Assembly (NCBI GenBank): GCA_029558435.1 | Contig: JAKQEZ010000451.1 | Location: 1-64,000 of the forward strand | Direction of reading: 5' to 3' | DNA from: Bacteroidota bacterium | Lineage (GTDB): Bacteria; Bacteroidota; Bacteroidia; Flavobacteriales; Crocinitomicaceae | Length of the DNA: 64,000 nt | Shown here: piece after piece, positions 26,949 through 35,550 of the stretch | How the letters are laid out: every line of letters starts with the position of its first letter | Numbering within the stretch: position 1 is the first letter of the stretch | Program-made: the position numbers and the translations under genes | The notes under the pieces: model-generated | What the model was told of the DNA's origin: nothing | Databases searched by the model: none | The model's input: only the letters and a program-made list of their open reading frames with translations

Positions 26949-27870
26949 AGGATGGATATTTATTTTGCTTATTGTTGCTTTTTCATGTTCTTCTGAAAAT
27001 GACACAATTAAATTATTCAAAAAGGATAAGGTAAATAACAATTTGTTAAATCTGGCTATTTTTCAATCAGAATTAGAAAGTATGCTGGCTTTTCCTGTTC
27101 TGTTCAATGATTCAATTGTAAAAAAGAATAAAATAGCCACCATAAAAAGAAAACAATTGTATAAGCACAATGAAAATGATGGTGAAGTATCTGAAGTTGA
27201 AACAGATAAAATAATTACCTACTTTTTTGATGAAAACGGACACAACTCAAAAATTAAAGTTGAAAGGTTTTACGATATTAAATCCATTGAAAAAAATATT
27301 ATCCATTTTTCGGAATATGATCCCAATAAAGGGTATGCAAAATATCAAATCAACAATTCCACACCAATGGATGAATCAACTTATGCCAATTATCAGCTGG
27401 CGAATAAGCAACAGAATTATATTAAATTCCACAATGATTTGAAAGGCAATAATTTATATCTTATTCCTGCTTCAAAATTCTGGAAACCATTGGTAATTGA
27501 TACCATGTGTAATCCTCAAAAACAAGACGTTATTGTTTTGGGAACCTTGCGCAAACCTCATAAAATATACAGTGTAAAAGATTTAGTGAACGAAACCAAT
27601 GTTCGCAAATTCACTTATAAGCACAATCTATTGAAAAAAATTGTTTGGGACGATCAACCCTTTACTGTAAATAGAGAGTTTGAATACAACGATAAAGGAA
27701 TTTGTATAGGTTTTACGGATAAAGTTTATAGCATTAAAGCATTGGTGAATAAAACGCATTACAGCATAACTTTGAAAGGTTCTCTCCCAATAAAAGTTAC
27801 AAAAGAAATTCGTGTAGGAAATAAGTTGTTAACGATATACGAAGAAATGTTTACCTATACGTATAATTAA
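26938..27870 (+). CDS. Hypothetical lipoprotein downstream of the K+ channel
   Basis: A 310-residue protein with a lipoprotein-type leader (MKSKGWIFILLIVAFSCSSE, likely lipidated Cys near residue 17). The rest is soluble, lysine/asparagine-rich and beta-rich. I recognise no domain. Its start lies inside the last codons of the channel gene, so it is translated with it, but a functional link is only suggested by that overlap. Confidence 0.75.
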   Translation: MKSKGWIFILLIVAFSCSSENDTIKLFKKDKVNNNLLNLAIFQSELESMLAFPVLFNDSIVKKNKIATIKRKQLYKHNENDGEVSEVETDKIITYFFDENGHNSKIKVERFYDIKSIEKNIIHFSEYDPNKGYAKYQINNSTPMDESTYANYQLANKQQNYIKFHNDLKGNNLYLIPASKFWKPLVIDTMCNPQKQDVIVLGTLRKPHKIYSVKDLVNETNVRKFTYKHNLLKKIVWDDQPFTVNREFEYNDKGICIGFTDKVYSIKALVNKTHYSITLKGSLPIKVTKEIRVGNKLLTIYEEMFTYTYN

Positions 27871-27872
27871 AA

Positions 27873-27902
27873 AAGACTGACCAGCATTGCCAATCAGTCT
27901 TA
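27873..27902. terminator. Bidirectional terminator between the lipoprotein gene and serS
   Basis: AAGACTGA (27873-27880) pairs with TCAGTCTT (27894-27901), with A-rich sequence to the left and a T-rich stretch to the right. The inner loop is 13 bases. Confidence 0.75.
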
Positions 27903-27925
27903 ATTTATTTCAATTTTATGTTTTT

Positions 27926-29197
27926 TTAATCTATTTTATCGAACCCTGTAAATGGACGTAAAACCTCTGGTATTACAATTCCATCTGCCGTTTGGTGATT
28001 TTCCAAAATAGATGCTAAAATTCGAGGTAAAGCCAATGCAGATCCATTGAGTGTATGTGCTAATTGTGTTTTCTTATCAGCCGTTTTAAAACGTAATTTC
28101 AAACGGTTTGCTTGGAATGTATCAAATCTGGAAACAGACGAGACTTCTAACCATTTTTGTTGAGCAGCTGAGTACACTTCAAAATCATACGTCATTGCCG
28201 AAGCAAAACCAGTGTCACCACCACACAATCTTAAAATACGGTATTGTAACCCTAATTTTTCTAATAAATTTTTCACATGCGCCAACATTTCTTCCAATGC
28301 TTTTGCTGTGTTGGATGGGTGTTCAATGCGCACAATTTCCACTTTATCAAATTGATGCAAACGATTAAGTCCACGTACATCTTTACCGTAAGAACCAGCT
28401 TCACGTCTAAAACAAGGTGTATATCCAGTCATTTTTATAGAAAAATCTTCTGACGGAAGGATCACATCGCGATAAATATTGGTTAATGGTACTTCGGCTG
28501 TTGGAATCATGTATAGACCATCAATTGGAATTTGATACATTTGACCTTCTTTGTCAGGAAGCTGACCAGTTCCAATACCAGAAGCTTCATTTACAACGTG
28601 TGGAGAAATATATTCTGTATAACCCGCTTTTTCGGCTTCAGTTAAGAAAAAAGTAATCAATGCGCGTTGTAATTTTGCACCTTTACCTTTGTAGAATGGA
28701 AAACCAGCGCCTGTAACTTTTACTCCCAATTCAAAATCGATGAGGTCGTATTTTTTAGCTAAATCCCAGTGTGCTTGTGCCTCAAAATTATAAGTTGGTG
28801 CCTGTCCCCACTCGTAAACGGTTTCATTATCCAATTCGTTCTTACCTGCCTTAACTTGTTCGTTGGGAACATTTGGAAGTAAGTACATCAATTGTTGAAT
28901 TTCAGCATCCAAAGCATCAACTTTTACTTTTAGTTCAGCTTCATGTTCTTTGAGTTTGCTAACTTCAGCTTTTGCATTTTCTGCTTCCTCTTTTTTTCCT
29001 TCCTTCATTAATAGACCTATGTTTTTTGCATAAGCATTCATTTCGGAAAGAATTTGATCCATCGAAGCTTTTAACGAACGCCATTGTTCATCTTTAGCTA
29101 AAATTTCATCAACAATTGGTTTGGCATCAAAATGTCTTTTCTTCAGACCTTCAATAATTGCATCTTTCTCGGTGCGAATACGTGTAATTTCTAACAT
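27926..29197 (-). CDS. serS: Seryl-tRNA synthetase
   Basis: A 423-residue class II aminoacyl-tRNA synthetase. The N-terminal long coiled-coil arm (residues about 30-110, rich in Lys/Glu) binds the tRNA variable arm. Class II motif 2 is seen in TGYTPCFRREAGSYGKDVRGLNRLHQFDKVE and motif 3 in LNGSALALPRILASILENHQ. Length fits the family. It lies alone between terminators. Confidence 0.96.
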   Translation of the reverse strand: MLEITRIRTEKDAIIEGLKKRHFDAKPIVDEILAKDEQWRSLKASMDQILSEMNAYAKNIGLLMKEGKKEEAENAKAEVSKLKEHEAELKVKVDALDAEIQQLMYLLPNVPNEQVKAGKNELDNETVYEWGQAPTYNFEAQAHWDLAKKYDLIDFELGVKVTGAGFPFYKGKGAKLQRALITFFLTEAEKAGYTEYISPHVVNEASGIGTGQLPDKEGQMYQIPIDGLYMIPTAEVPLTNIYRDVILPSEDFSIKMTGYTPCFRREAGSYGKDVRGLNRLHQFDKVEIVRIEHPSNTAKALEEMLAHVKNLLEKLGLQYRILRLCGGDTGFASAMTYDFEVYSAAQQKWLEVSSVSRFDTFQANRLKLRFKTADKKTQLAHTLNGSALALPRILASILENHQTADGIVIPEVLRPFTGFDKID

Positions 29198-29239
29198 ATC
29201 TATTCTTTAATCTACTGCGAAAGTAAGGATAAAAAGAAA

Positions 29240-29282
29240 AAGAGCATAATAATCGAGAAAGATTTCTGATTAAAATGCTCTT
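29240..29282 (-). terminator. Terminator downstream of the 68-aa gene
   Basis: AAGAGCAT (29240-29247) pairs with ATGCTCTT (29275-29282), with part of the 27-base interior (AATC...GATT) able to extend pairing. On the minus strand it is followed by TTTTTCTTTTT. Confidence 0.65.
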
Positions 29283-29301
29283 AATTTTTATGAAATTAAT
29301 A

Positions 29302-29508
29302 CTACTTTATTTTTACTAATGCATTTTTTCCAAATGCTTCTTTAAGGATGGAAGGGTAGATGGTGCCAAATTCAACGATGCACCATTTCTGAAAAGACTT
29401 AATTTCTTCAGTATCTTTCATCCACTTTAAGGCTTTGTATAGTTCCTTTTGAAAGAGTTTTGCATCAAAGCTCACTTTTTTCAAAACTTTTTTAGTGAGT
29501 TCTAACAT
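29302..29508 (-). CDS. Small conserved-looking hypothetical protein
   Basis: A 68-residue, lysine-rich, all-helical protein (MLELTKKVLKKVSFDAKLFQKELYK start) with no signal peptide or membrane segment. Codon use resembles neighbouring genes, and the reading frame is flanked by terminators on both sides, which supports it as a real monocistronic gene. I do not recognise the family. Confidence 0.65.
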   Translation of the reverse strand: MLELTKKVLKKVSFDAKLFQKELYKALKWMKDTEEIKSFQKWCIVEFGTIYPSILKEAFGKNALVKIK

Positions 29509-29599
29509 GATTTCTGTATTAAAATTATTACATTTTAAAATTAGAAATAAAGATGGATTTTTGCTAATTTATTTCGTTAATTAATTCACAAAAAAACAC

Positions 29600-29630
29600 A
29601 AAAGAGTGGAAGGAAGCCAACCACTCTTTT
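29600..29630 (-). terminator. Terminator of the paaABCD operon
   Basis: A perfect 10-bp stem, AAAAGAGTGG (29600-29609) with CCACTCTTTT (29621-29630), and an 11-base loop, just after the paaD stop on the minus strand. Confidence 0.85.
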
Positions 29631-29653
29631 AATAAAATATTGGATAATGAATT

Positions 29654-30139
29654 TTATTTCAAACACTTGAAGTATTCAAAAGGCTCTAAACAATCCTTGC
29701 ATCGAAATTGTGCTTTGCAAGAGGTGCTTCCGAATTGAGAAATCATGTGGGTGTTTGTTGAATTGCAACGCGGACATTCTACTGTTGGTTGTTTTCCAAA
29801 TAATACACTCTTGTCTAACTCATCAGCTGGGGGTGCAATGCCGTATTCTTTAAGTTTAATTCGACCATTTTCGGATATCCAATCGGTTGTCCAAGCAGGC
29901 GCTAGCACCGTTTCAACCTCACAATTTTCAATTCCTTTTGAATGCAACAAAGCAATGATGTCTTGCTCCATTACTCTCATAGCAGGGCAGCCAGAATAAG
30001 TTGGAGTGATGGTGATTTTTACTTTCTCACCATCAACATTAACTTTTCTTACAACACCAAGGTCAACCAATGTTAAAACAGGTACTTCGGGGTCAAAAAC
30101 CTCCTCCATAAAATCCCAAATCTCCTCTTCTGAGTACAT
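29654..30139 (-). CDS. paaD: 1,2-phenylacetyl-CoA epoxidase subunit PaaD
   Basis: A 161-residue protein with an N-terminal MIP18/DUF59-type domain (EVFDPEVPVLTLVDLGVVRKV, ITPTYSGCPAMRVMEQDI) and a C-terminal four-cysteine zinc-ribbon-like motif (VECPRCNSTNT ... CKAQFRCKDC). PaaD is needed for maturation of the epoxidase, probably of iron-sulfur or di-iron centres. It is the last gene of paaABCD. Confidence 0.94.
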   Translation of the reverse strand: MYSEEEIWDFMEEVFDPEVPVLTLVDLGVVRKVNVDGEKVKITITPTYSGCPAMRVMEQDIIALLHSKGIENCEVETVLAPAWTTDWISENGRIKLKEYGIAPPADELDKSVLFGKQPTVECPRCNSTNTHMISQFGSTSCKAQFRCKDCLEPFEYFKCLK

Positions 30140-30160
30140 GTTAAAACCTTTTGTTTTTTA

Positions 30161-30913
30161 TTACCAAGTTGCTCCAGGATATGCGCGTTGTAAATATTGC
30201 ATATCAGCCAAGATGTATCCTAAGTTTTCTGAATGTAATCCAGTTCTACCTTTACCATACGACCAGCCATTATCTGGAATTGTTAAAGTTGCTTCTTCCA
30301 ATACAGCAGTTACAGTTTTTGACCATTCAGCTTTAATGTCAGCCATTTTAGGTATAATACCAGCTGCTTGTAATTCTGCATCAACATTGTCTTCGTAGAA
30401 CAATTCATCGGTATAGCGCCATAATTGATCCAACGCATCTTGCACACGAGAGTGAGATTCTTCAGTACCATCACCCAAACGGATAACCCATTCAGAAGAA
30501 TGTTTTAAATGGTAACGTGTTTCTTTTAATGATTTTTCAGCAATGGCTGCAATTTGTTCGTCTTTACTTTTTGTTAAAGCTTCAAACAAAGGTTTTCTGA
30601 ATGCATCAAATAAAAATTGACGCATCATTGTTACTCCAAAATCACCATTGGGTTGTTCAACCAATAAAGCATTTCTAAACTCATGTTCGTAACGCAAATA
30701 AGCCAAATCATCAGCACTTTTTCCGTTTCCTTCAACTTTTCCTGCGTATTCTAAAATAGATTGCGCCTGACCAATTAAATCCAATGCAAAATTAGTCAAT
30801 GCAATATCTTCTTCCAAGATTGGACCGTGTCCACACCATTCAGAAAGACGATGTCCAAGAATAAGGCTATCATCGCCCAAACGGACTAAATAATTGTATA
30901 AATTTTGATTCAT
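30161..30913 (-). CDS. paaC: 1,2-phenylacetyl-CoA epoxidase subunit PaaC
   Basis: A 250-residue ferritin-like structural subunit that pairs with PaaA. Typical segments are LGDDSLILGHRLSEWCGHGPILEEDIALTN, DLAYLRYEHEFRNALLVEQPNGDF and LKETRYHLKHSSEWVIRLGDGTEES. It sits between paaB (12 bp) and paaD (21 bp). Confidence 0.95.
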   Translation of the reverse strand: MNQNLYNYLVRLGDDSLILGHRLSEWCGHGPILEEDIALTNFALDLIGQAQSILEYAGKVEGNGKSADDLAYLRYEHEFRNALLVEQPNGDFGVTMMRQFLFDAFRKPLFEALTKSKDEQIAAIAEKSLKETRYHLKHSSEWVIRLGDGTEESHSRVQDALDQLWRYTDELFYEDNVDAELQAAGIIPKMADIKAEWSKTVTAVLEEATLTIPDNGWSYGKGRTGLHSENLGYILADMQYLQRAYPGATW

Positions 30914-30925
30914 TTTAGCCTTATT

Positions 30926-31216
30926 TTACATGTTTTTAACTCCGTCGGGGATAACATAAAACGTAGGGTGACGGTATGGTTTTGTATTTGCAGGATCAAA
31001 GAATGCATCTGCATCATTTGGGTCAGAAGCAAAAACATCGTTTGATTTAGCAACCCAAATACTTGTTCCTTCCGAACGACGTGTATATACATCACGTGCA
31101 TTTTCAATAGCCATTTTTGCATCGGCAGCTCTAAGACTTCCTGCATGTTTATGACTCATTCCTGCTTTACTACTAATAAAAACCTCCCATAAAGGCCAAT
31201 TTGCATTTTCAGACAT
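30926..31216 (-). CDS. paaB: 1,2-phenylacetyl-CoA epoxidase subunit PaaB
   Basis: A 96-residue subunit with the typical WPLWEVFISSKAGMSHKHAGSLRAAD start and ARDVYTRRSEGTSIWVAKSNDV. It bridges PaaAC heterodimers in the epoxidase complex. Length matches the family. Confidence 0.95.
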   Translation of the reverse strand: MSENANWPLWEVFISSKAGMSHKHAGSLRAADAKMAIENARDVYTRRSEGTSIWVAKSNDVFASDPNDADAFFDPANTKPYRHPTFYVIPDGVKNM

Positions 31217-31263
31217 ATAAATATTTTTTTATCGATTAAATAAATTCAATTTTCTACTTAGGA

Positions 31264-32205
31264 TTAGGCAACAACAGCTTTTTCCTCTTGTTTTTTAGCA
31301 TAAGCAGCAGCGGCTTCACGCACCCACATACCGTTTTCTTTTGCTTTTCTTCTTGCATCCAAACGCTCTTTGTTGCACGGACCATTTCCGTTTACAACTT
31401 GCCAGAATTCGTCCCAGTTCATTTGTCCAAATTCATAATGACCTGTAGCCTCGTTGAATTTTAAATCTGGGTCTGGAACCGTTAAACCAATTAACGCTGC
31501 TTGAGGAGCTGTTGCATCTACAAATTGTTGACGTAATTCATCGTTAGAAAAACGTTTAATTTTCCATTTCATAGATTGTTGTGAGTGTTTAGAATCATTA
31601 TCACTTGGTCCAAACATCATCATTGCAGGCCACCAAAAACGGTTCAAAGCATCTTGAGCCATTGCTTTTTGAGCAGGTGTTCCATTTGCCAAATGCGTCA
31701 TAATTTCATATCCTTGACGTTGGTGAAAAGATTCTTCTTTACAAACTCTCACCATTGCACGAGCATAAGGTCCGTATGAACATCTAGAAAGTGGAATTTG
31801 GTTCATAATAGCAGCGCCATCAACCAACCAACCTATTGCTCCCATATCAGCCCATGTTAATGCAGGGTAGTTGAAAATAGAAGAATATTTTGCTTTTCCA
31901 GAGTGCATGTCATCAATTGTATCCTCTCTGTCAACACCTAAAGTTTCGCAAGCACTGTATAAATACAAACCATGACCAGCCTCATCTTGCACTTTAGCCA
32001 ATAAAATTTGTTTTCTTCTTAAGCTTGGAGCTCGAGTAATCCAGTTACCTTCTGGCAACATCCCTACTGTTTCAGAATGTGCATGCTGAGAAATTTGACG
32101 AATCAATAAATTTCTGTAGGCATCTGGCATCCAGTCTTTAGGCTCAATTTTAATTTCATTATCAATTTTTTCTTGAAATTGACGTTCTAGTTCTTCAATG
32201 TTCAT
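31264..32205 (-). CDS. paaA: 1,2-phenylacetyl-CoA epoxidase catalytic subunit PaaA
   Basis: A 313-residue ferritin-fold di-iron oxygenase subunit. Metal-ligand helices are seen in [22 protein letters not shown] and [15 protein letters not shown] (E-x2-H patterns). Further family landmarks are [32 protein letters not shown] and the C-terminal [10 protein letters not shown]. It opens the aromatic ring of phenylacetyl-CoA by epoxidation, using electrons from PaaE. It is the first gene of the minus-strand operon, divergent from paaE. Confidence 0.96.
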   Translation of the reverse strand: MNIEELERQFQEKIDNEIKIEPKDWMPDAYRNLLIRQISQHAHSETVGMLPEGNWITRAPSLRRKQILLAKVQDEAGHGLYLYSACETLGVDREDTIDDMHSGKAKYSSIFNYPALTWADMGAIGWLVDGAAIMNQIPLSRCSYGPYARAMVRVCKEESFHQRQGYEIMTHLANGTPAQKAMAQDALNRFWWPAMMMFGPSDNDSKHSQQSMKWKIKRFSNDELRQQFVDATAPQAALIGLTVPDPDLKFNEATGHYEFGQMNWDEFWQVVNGNGPCNKERLDARRKAKENGMWVREAAAAYAKKQEEKAVVA

Positions 32206-32233
32206 AAATTTTACCTTTTTATCCTAATTACAA

Positions 32234-32241
32234 CAAAACTA
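32234..32241 (-). promoter_or_regulatory. Candidate -7 box for paaABCD
   Basis: On the minus strand this reads TAGTTTTG, matching TAnnTTTG, 28 bp upstream of the paaA start. No -33 element at usual spacing was found. Confidence 0.4.
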
Positions 32242-32326
32242 TAAAAATAATTGTTTTTAATGTTTAAATATACAAACTTCATTAGGTTTTTAACACAAAT
32301 AGTCAATATAGTTAGTTTTTATATTA

Positions 32327-32357
32327 TTGAATAATTTGCATAAAATGACTATATTTG
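32327..32357 (+). promoter_or_regulatory. Promoter of paaE
   Basis: TTG (32327-32329), 20 bp spacer, TATATTTG (32350-32357): a full Bacteroidota TTG-N19/20-TAnnTTTG promoter. The leader to the paaE ATG is short (about 20 bp). An inverted repeat, AATATAGT (32305-32312) with ACTATATT (32348-32355), overlaps the -7 box and may be an operator. Confidence 0.65.
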
Positions 32358-32380
32358 CCCCCTAAAACAATAGCTATAAA

Positions 32381-33460
32381 ATGGGATTTTTTGGAAATTT
32401 AATGAAGAAAGATACGGTTGATAAAACGCCTAAAGGGTTTCATCATTTAACCGTAAAAAAAATAAATAGATTAACACCCGATTCTGTTGAGGTGGTTTTT
32501 TCAATTCCAGACGATTTAAAAAATGAATATTCGTTTGTTCCTGGTCAATATGTTACACTTGACATAACAATTGATGGTAAGGAAGAAAGACGTTCTTATT
32601 CAATTTGCAGTAAAAAAGGAGAAGATTTAGCTATTGCAGTTAAAGAAGTGGAAGGTGGGAAAGTTTCTCCATTAATTAATAAAGAACTTTCAGAAGGACA
32701 AACTTTATTGGTTTCAAAACCAGAAGGGCGTTTCATGATGAAGGAAGTTAAAAATATTGTTGGTATTGCAGCTGGTTCTGGAATTACGCCAATTATCAGT
32801 ATGGCTTATGAAATTGAAGATTCTGAAGGATGTTCAATGAAATTATTATTTGCCAACAAAACGGAAAATGACATTATTTTTAGAGATCGATTGGATCGTT
32901 TTCAAAAAACTCAAAAACGCTATTTCTTAACACAAGAGAAAAAAGAGGGATTTGATTATGGTCGTATCACAAAAGATGCATTTGTCAATTTCATTAAAGA
33001 AGATTTAGATGTATTGAAATCTGATGGATTTTACATTTGTGGTCCCGAAGAAATGATTAACAATGTTAAAGAAGCATTGGTTTTGTTTGGGGTTCCAGAA
33101 TCTAAAATTCATTTTGAATTGTATGTTGTTAGCACAGAGTCAGATAAAAAAGCAACTAAAGAAGTTGTCGGTTATCAAGGCATTGCCCAAGTAAAAGCAA
33201 TAATTGACGATGATGTATATGAGTTTGAAATGGACGGTAGTAAAATGTCTGTTTTAGATGCAGCACTAGATGCAGATGCAGATGCTCCTTATTCTTGCAA
33301 AGGTGGGGTTTGTTGTACGTGTAGAGCAAAAGTATTAGAAGGAAATGCAATAATGAAACTCAATTATACATTAACTGAAGAGGAGGTTAACCAAGGTTAT
33401 GTGCTTACATGTCAGGCAATTCCAACTACACCAACGTTGACAGTTTCCTACGATGACTAA
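32381..33460 (+). CDS. paaE: 1,2-phenylacetyl-CoA epoxidase reductase subunit PaaE
   Basis: A 359-residue electron-transfer protein. The N-terminal ferredoxin-reductase part has the flavin motif RRSYSICS and the NAD(P)-binding GIAAGSGITPIISM. The C-terminal plant-type 2Fe-2S domain has cysteines in YSCKGGVCCTCRAKVLEG and VLTCQAIP. It would pass electrons from NADPH to the PaaAC di-iron site. It is transcribed divergently from paaABCD rather than following paaD. The next gene overlaps it by 8 bp. Confidence 0.93.
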   Translation: MGFFGNLMKKDTVDKTPKGFHHLTVKKINRLTPDSVEVVFSIPDDLKNEYSFVPGQYVTLDITIDGKEERRSYSICSKKGEDLAIAVKEVEGGKVSPLINKELSEGQTLLVSKPEGRFMMKEVKNIVGIAAGSGITPIISMAYEIEDSEGCSMKLLFANKTENDIIFRDRLDRFQKTQKRYFLTQEKKEGFDYGRITKDAFVNFIKEDLDVLKSDGFYICGPEEMINNVKEALVLFGVPESKIHFELYVVSTESDKKATKEVVGYQGIAQVKAIIDDDVYEFEMDGSKMSVLDAALDADADAPYSCKGGVCCTCRAKVLEGNAIMKLNYTLTEEEVNQGYVLTCQAIPTTPTLTVSYDD

Positions 33461-34142
33461 AACAATTGTAAATATTGGTTCTTCGCGAGGCATAGGTAAG
33501 TCACTTATAGATTATCTAGCAAAAAACGAAACGTATAAAATTTATGCGTTATCACGAAACGAAGAGCTGATGCGAAAACAATTTGCTAGTTATTCGAATG
33601 TAGAATGTAAGTTTTTCGACTTAAACGCCAACGATTTAACGTCACAATTGGATTATATTTTCTCACAGGTTGATAAAATTGATGTGCTCATCAATAATGC
33701 TGGATATTTGGTTAATCGTCCGTTTGAACAACTTTCTAGAAGAGATTTTGAATTGTCCTATCAAGTAAATGTTATTGGTGTGATGGAGACTATTCAGCAT
33801 TTGCTTCCAAAGTTAGAACATGGAGCACATGTGGTGAATATTAGCTCAATGGGAGGTTTTCAAGGAACTGTAAAATTTGCAGGATTGGCCGCATATTCAA
33901 CCTCTAAAGCTGCATTGGTTTGTTTTACTGAATTGTTTGCAGAGGAATTTAAAAATTCTGCAATAAAAATGAATTGTTTGTGTTTGGGAGCTGTGCAAAC
34001 TGAAATGTTGCAAGAAGCTTTTCCAGGTTATGAAGCTCTTGTTTCACCAGATAAAATGGCGGAGTATGTTGGTAATTTTGCTTTGACTGCTCACCAATGG
34101 ATGAATGGGAGAATTATACCGGTATCTTTATCTACACCATAA
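33453..34142 (+). CDS. Short-chain dehydrogenase/reductase
   Basis: A 229-residue SDR with the cofactor motif NIGSSRGIGKSL near the N-terminus (GxxxGxG), NNAGYLVNRPF and the catalytic YSTSKAA (Tyr-x3-Lys) with an upstream NISSMGG serine. Its start overlaps paaE by 8 bp, so it is co-translated. A role in phenylacetate breakdown is possible but the substrate is not evident. Confidence 0.9.
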   Translation: MTKTIVNIGSSRGIGKSLIDYLAKNETYKIYALSRNEELMRKQFASYSNVECKFFDLNANDLTSQLDYIFSQVDKIDVLINNAGYLVNRPFEQLSRRDFELSYQVNVIGVMETIQHLLPKLEHGAHVVNISSMGGFQGTVKFAGLAAYSTSKAALVCFTELFAEEFKNSAIKMNCLCLGAVQTEMLQEAFPGYEALVSPDKMAEYVGNFALTAHQWMNGRIIPVSLSTP

Positions 34143-34183
34143 ATATAAACTACTGATTTATCACACTTTTGAGGAGTGTTGTT

Positions 34184-35266
34184 ATGCGTAAAATTATACA
34201 TATTGACATGGATGCGTTTTTTGCATCGGTAGAGCAACGTGACGATAAATCATTACAAGGAAAACCCATTGCAGTTGGTTCAAGTGGAAAACGAGGAGTT
34301 ATTTCAACCGCTAGTTACGAAGCACGAAAGTATGGAATTCGCTCGGCAATGCCCTCTCAAATTGCCATCAAAAAATGTCCAGAACTGATATTTGTTCCAC
34401 CACGTTACGATGTTTATAAATCGGTATCCAACCAAATTCGTCAAATTTTTTTGGAATACACAGATTTAGTCGAGCCTTTATCACTAGATGAGGCATATTT
34501 GGATGTTACCACTAATTTTAAAAACATTCCTTTTGCAATTGATGTTGCAAAGGAAATTAAAGATAGAATATTTCAAACTACTCAATTGACAGCATCTGCA
34601 GGTGTTTCTATCAATAAATTTTTAGCAAAAATTGCTTCGGATTACAATAAGCCCAACGGACTTTTTATTATTGGCCCTAAAAAAGCAGAAAAATTTGTTG
34701 AATCGCTACCTATCGAGAAATTTTTTGGAATTGGAGAAAAAACGGCAATCAAGATGCATCAAATGAACATCTTTACAGGTAAAGATTTAAAAGAACGATC
34801 TGAAGAATTCTTGATTACTAATTTTGGGAAATCGGGTAAAACTTATTTCTTAAACGCAAGAGCAATAGATAATCGCGCAGTAGTTTCAAATAGACAAAGA
34901 AAATCTTTGGGTGTCGAGTGGACATTTACCGAGGATGTGTCTAGTTTGTTGCAGGTTGAAAATGAATTGATAGCAATATGTGAAGAATTAGCTAATCGAA
35001 TAGCAAAAAGTAAATTTAAAGGACGAACGATTAGCTTGAAATTGAAGTTGGAAGATTTTTCTATTCTTACAAGAAGTAAAACTTTACCAAACGATATTGA
35101 AGAATTTTCGGTGTTAGTTGAGAGTTCAAAGGAGATGTTAAACCAAATTGAATTAAAGCAAAAAATTAGGTTGATTGGTGTGAGTGTGAAGGCTAGTGAA
35201 AGTGTAGGAGAGGTGTATGAGGTTGATAGACAGATGATGATACCTTTTGAAGAAGATAGGGGTTGA
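34184..35266 (+). CDS. dinB: DNA polymerase IV (Y-family)
   Basis: A 360-residue translesion polymerase. I start at the ATG at 34184 (MRKIIHIDMDAFFASVEQRD, the conserved opening with catalytic aspartate), rather than a TTG at 34169. SLDEAYLDVT holds the second catalytic carboxylates, and SAGVSINKFLAKIASDYNKPNG and FGIGEKTAIKMH are typical. The C-terminus is short and no clear beta-clamp-binding peptide is obvious by eye. Confidence 0.95.
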   Translation: MRKIIHIDMDAFFASVEQRDDKSLQGKPIAVGSSGKRGVISTASYEARKYGIRSAMPSQIAIKKCPELIFVPPRYDVYKSVSNQIRQIFLEYTDLVEPLSLDEAYLDVTTNFKNIPFAIDVAKEIKDRIFQTTQLTASAGVSINKFLAKIASDYNKPNGLFIIGPKKAEKFVESLPIEKFFGIGEKTAIKMHQMNIFTGKDLKERSEEFLITNFGKSGKTYFLNARAIDNRAVVSNRQRKSLGVEWTFTEDVSSLLQVENELIAICEELANRIAKSKFKGRTISLKLKLEDFSILTRSKTLPNDIEEFSVLVESSKEMLNQIELKQKIRLIGVSVKASESVGEVYEVDRQMMIPFEEDRG

Positions 35267-35290
35267 TTGAAATATGTTGTTTTTATGTCA

Positions 35291-35310
35291 ATATCGAAAT
35301 ATGTCGATAT
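35291..35310. repeat. ATATCG-N8-CGATAT palindrome between dinB and tRNA-Leu
   Basis: Sequence ATATCGAAATATGTCGATAT, identical to the copy inside the sulfatase gene (22041) and to the reverse complement of the copy at 52268. It lies 25 bp after the dinB stop. Confidence 0.85.
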
Positions 35311-35373
35311 CAGTAAATTTCTAAAAAAATCAAATTTTTTATCAAATAGTATAAATATATATGATTTTTTACT

Positions 35374-35381
35374 TACATTTG
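35374..35381 (+). promoter_or_regulatory. Candidate -7 box of tRNA-Leu(CAA)
   Basis: TACATTTG matches TAnnTTTG, 18 bp before the tRNA. The same octamer precedes the tRNA-Gly/tRNA-Leu pair on the other strand (52670-52677). Confidence 0.5.
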
Positions 35382-35398
35382 CACCCAGATTTTGAAAA

Positions 35399-35480
35399 GC
35401 CCGAGTGGCGGAACTGGTAGACGCGCTGGATTCAAAATCCTGTTCTTTCGGGAGTGCCGGTTCGATTCCGGCCTCGGGTA
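35399..35480 (+). tRNA. tRNA-Leu(CAA)
   Basis: Class II tRNA: acceptor GCCCGAG/CTCGGGT, D stem GCG/CGC, anticodon loop TTCAAAA (anticodon CAA), long variable arm with TTCT-TTCG-GGAG, T arm GCCGG-TTCGATT-CCGGC. CCA not encoded. Anticodon stem CTGGA/TCCTG has a T-T mismatch at 28-42. Confidence 0.95.
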
Positions 35481-35484
35481 CAAA

Positions 35485-35517
35485 AAAGAGATTGTCATTT
35501 TGATAATCTCTTTTTTT
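35485..35517 (+). terminator. Terminator after tRNA-Leu(CAA)
   Basis: AGAGATTGTCA (35487-35497) pairs with TGATAATCTCT (35501-35511) with one G-T pair, followed by a run of T. Confidence 0.88.
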
Positions 35518-35550
35518 ATTTTATATTGTGTCAACTTTTTTTGATTTTGT

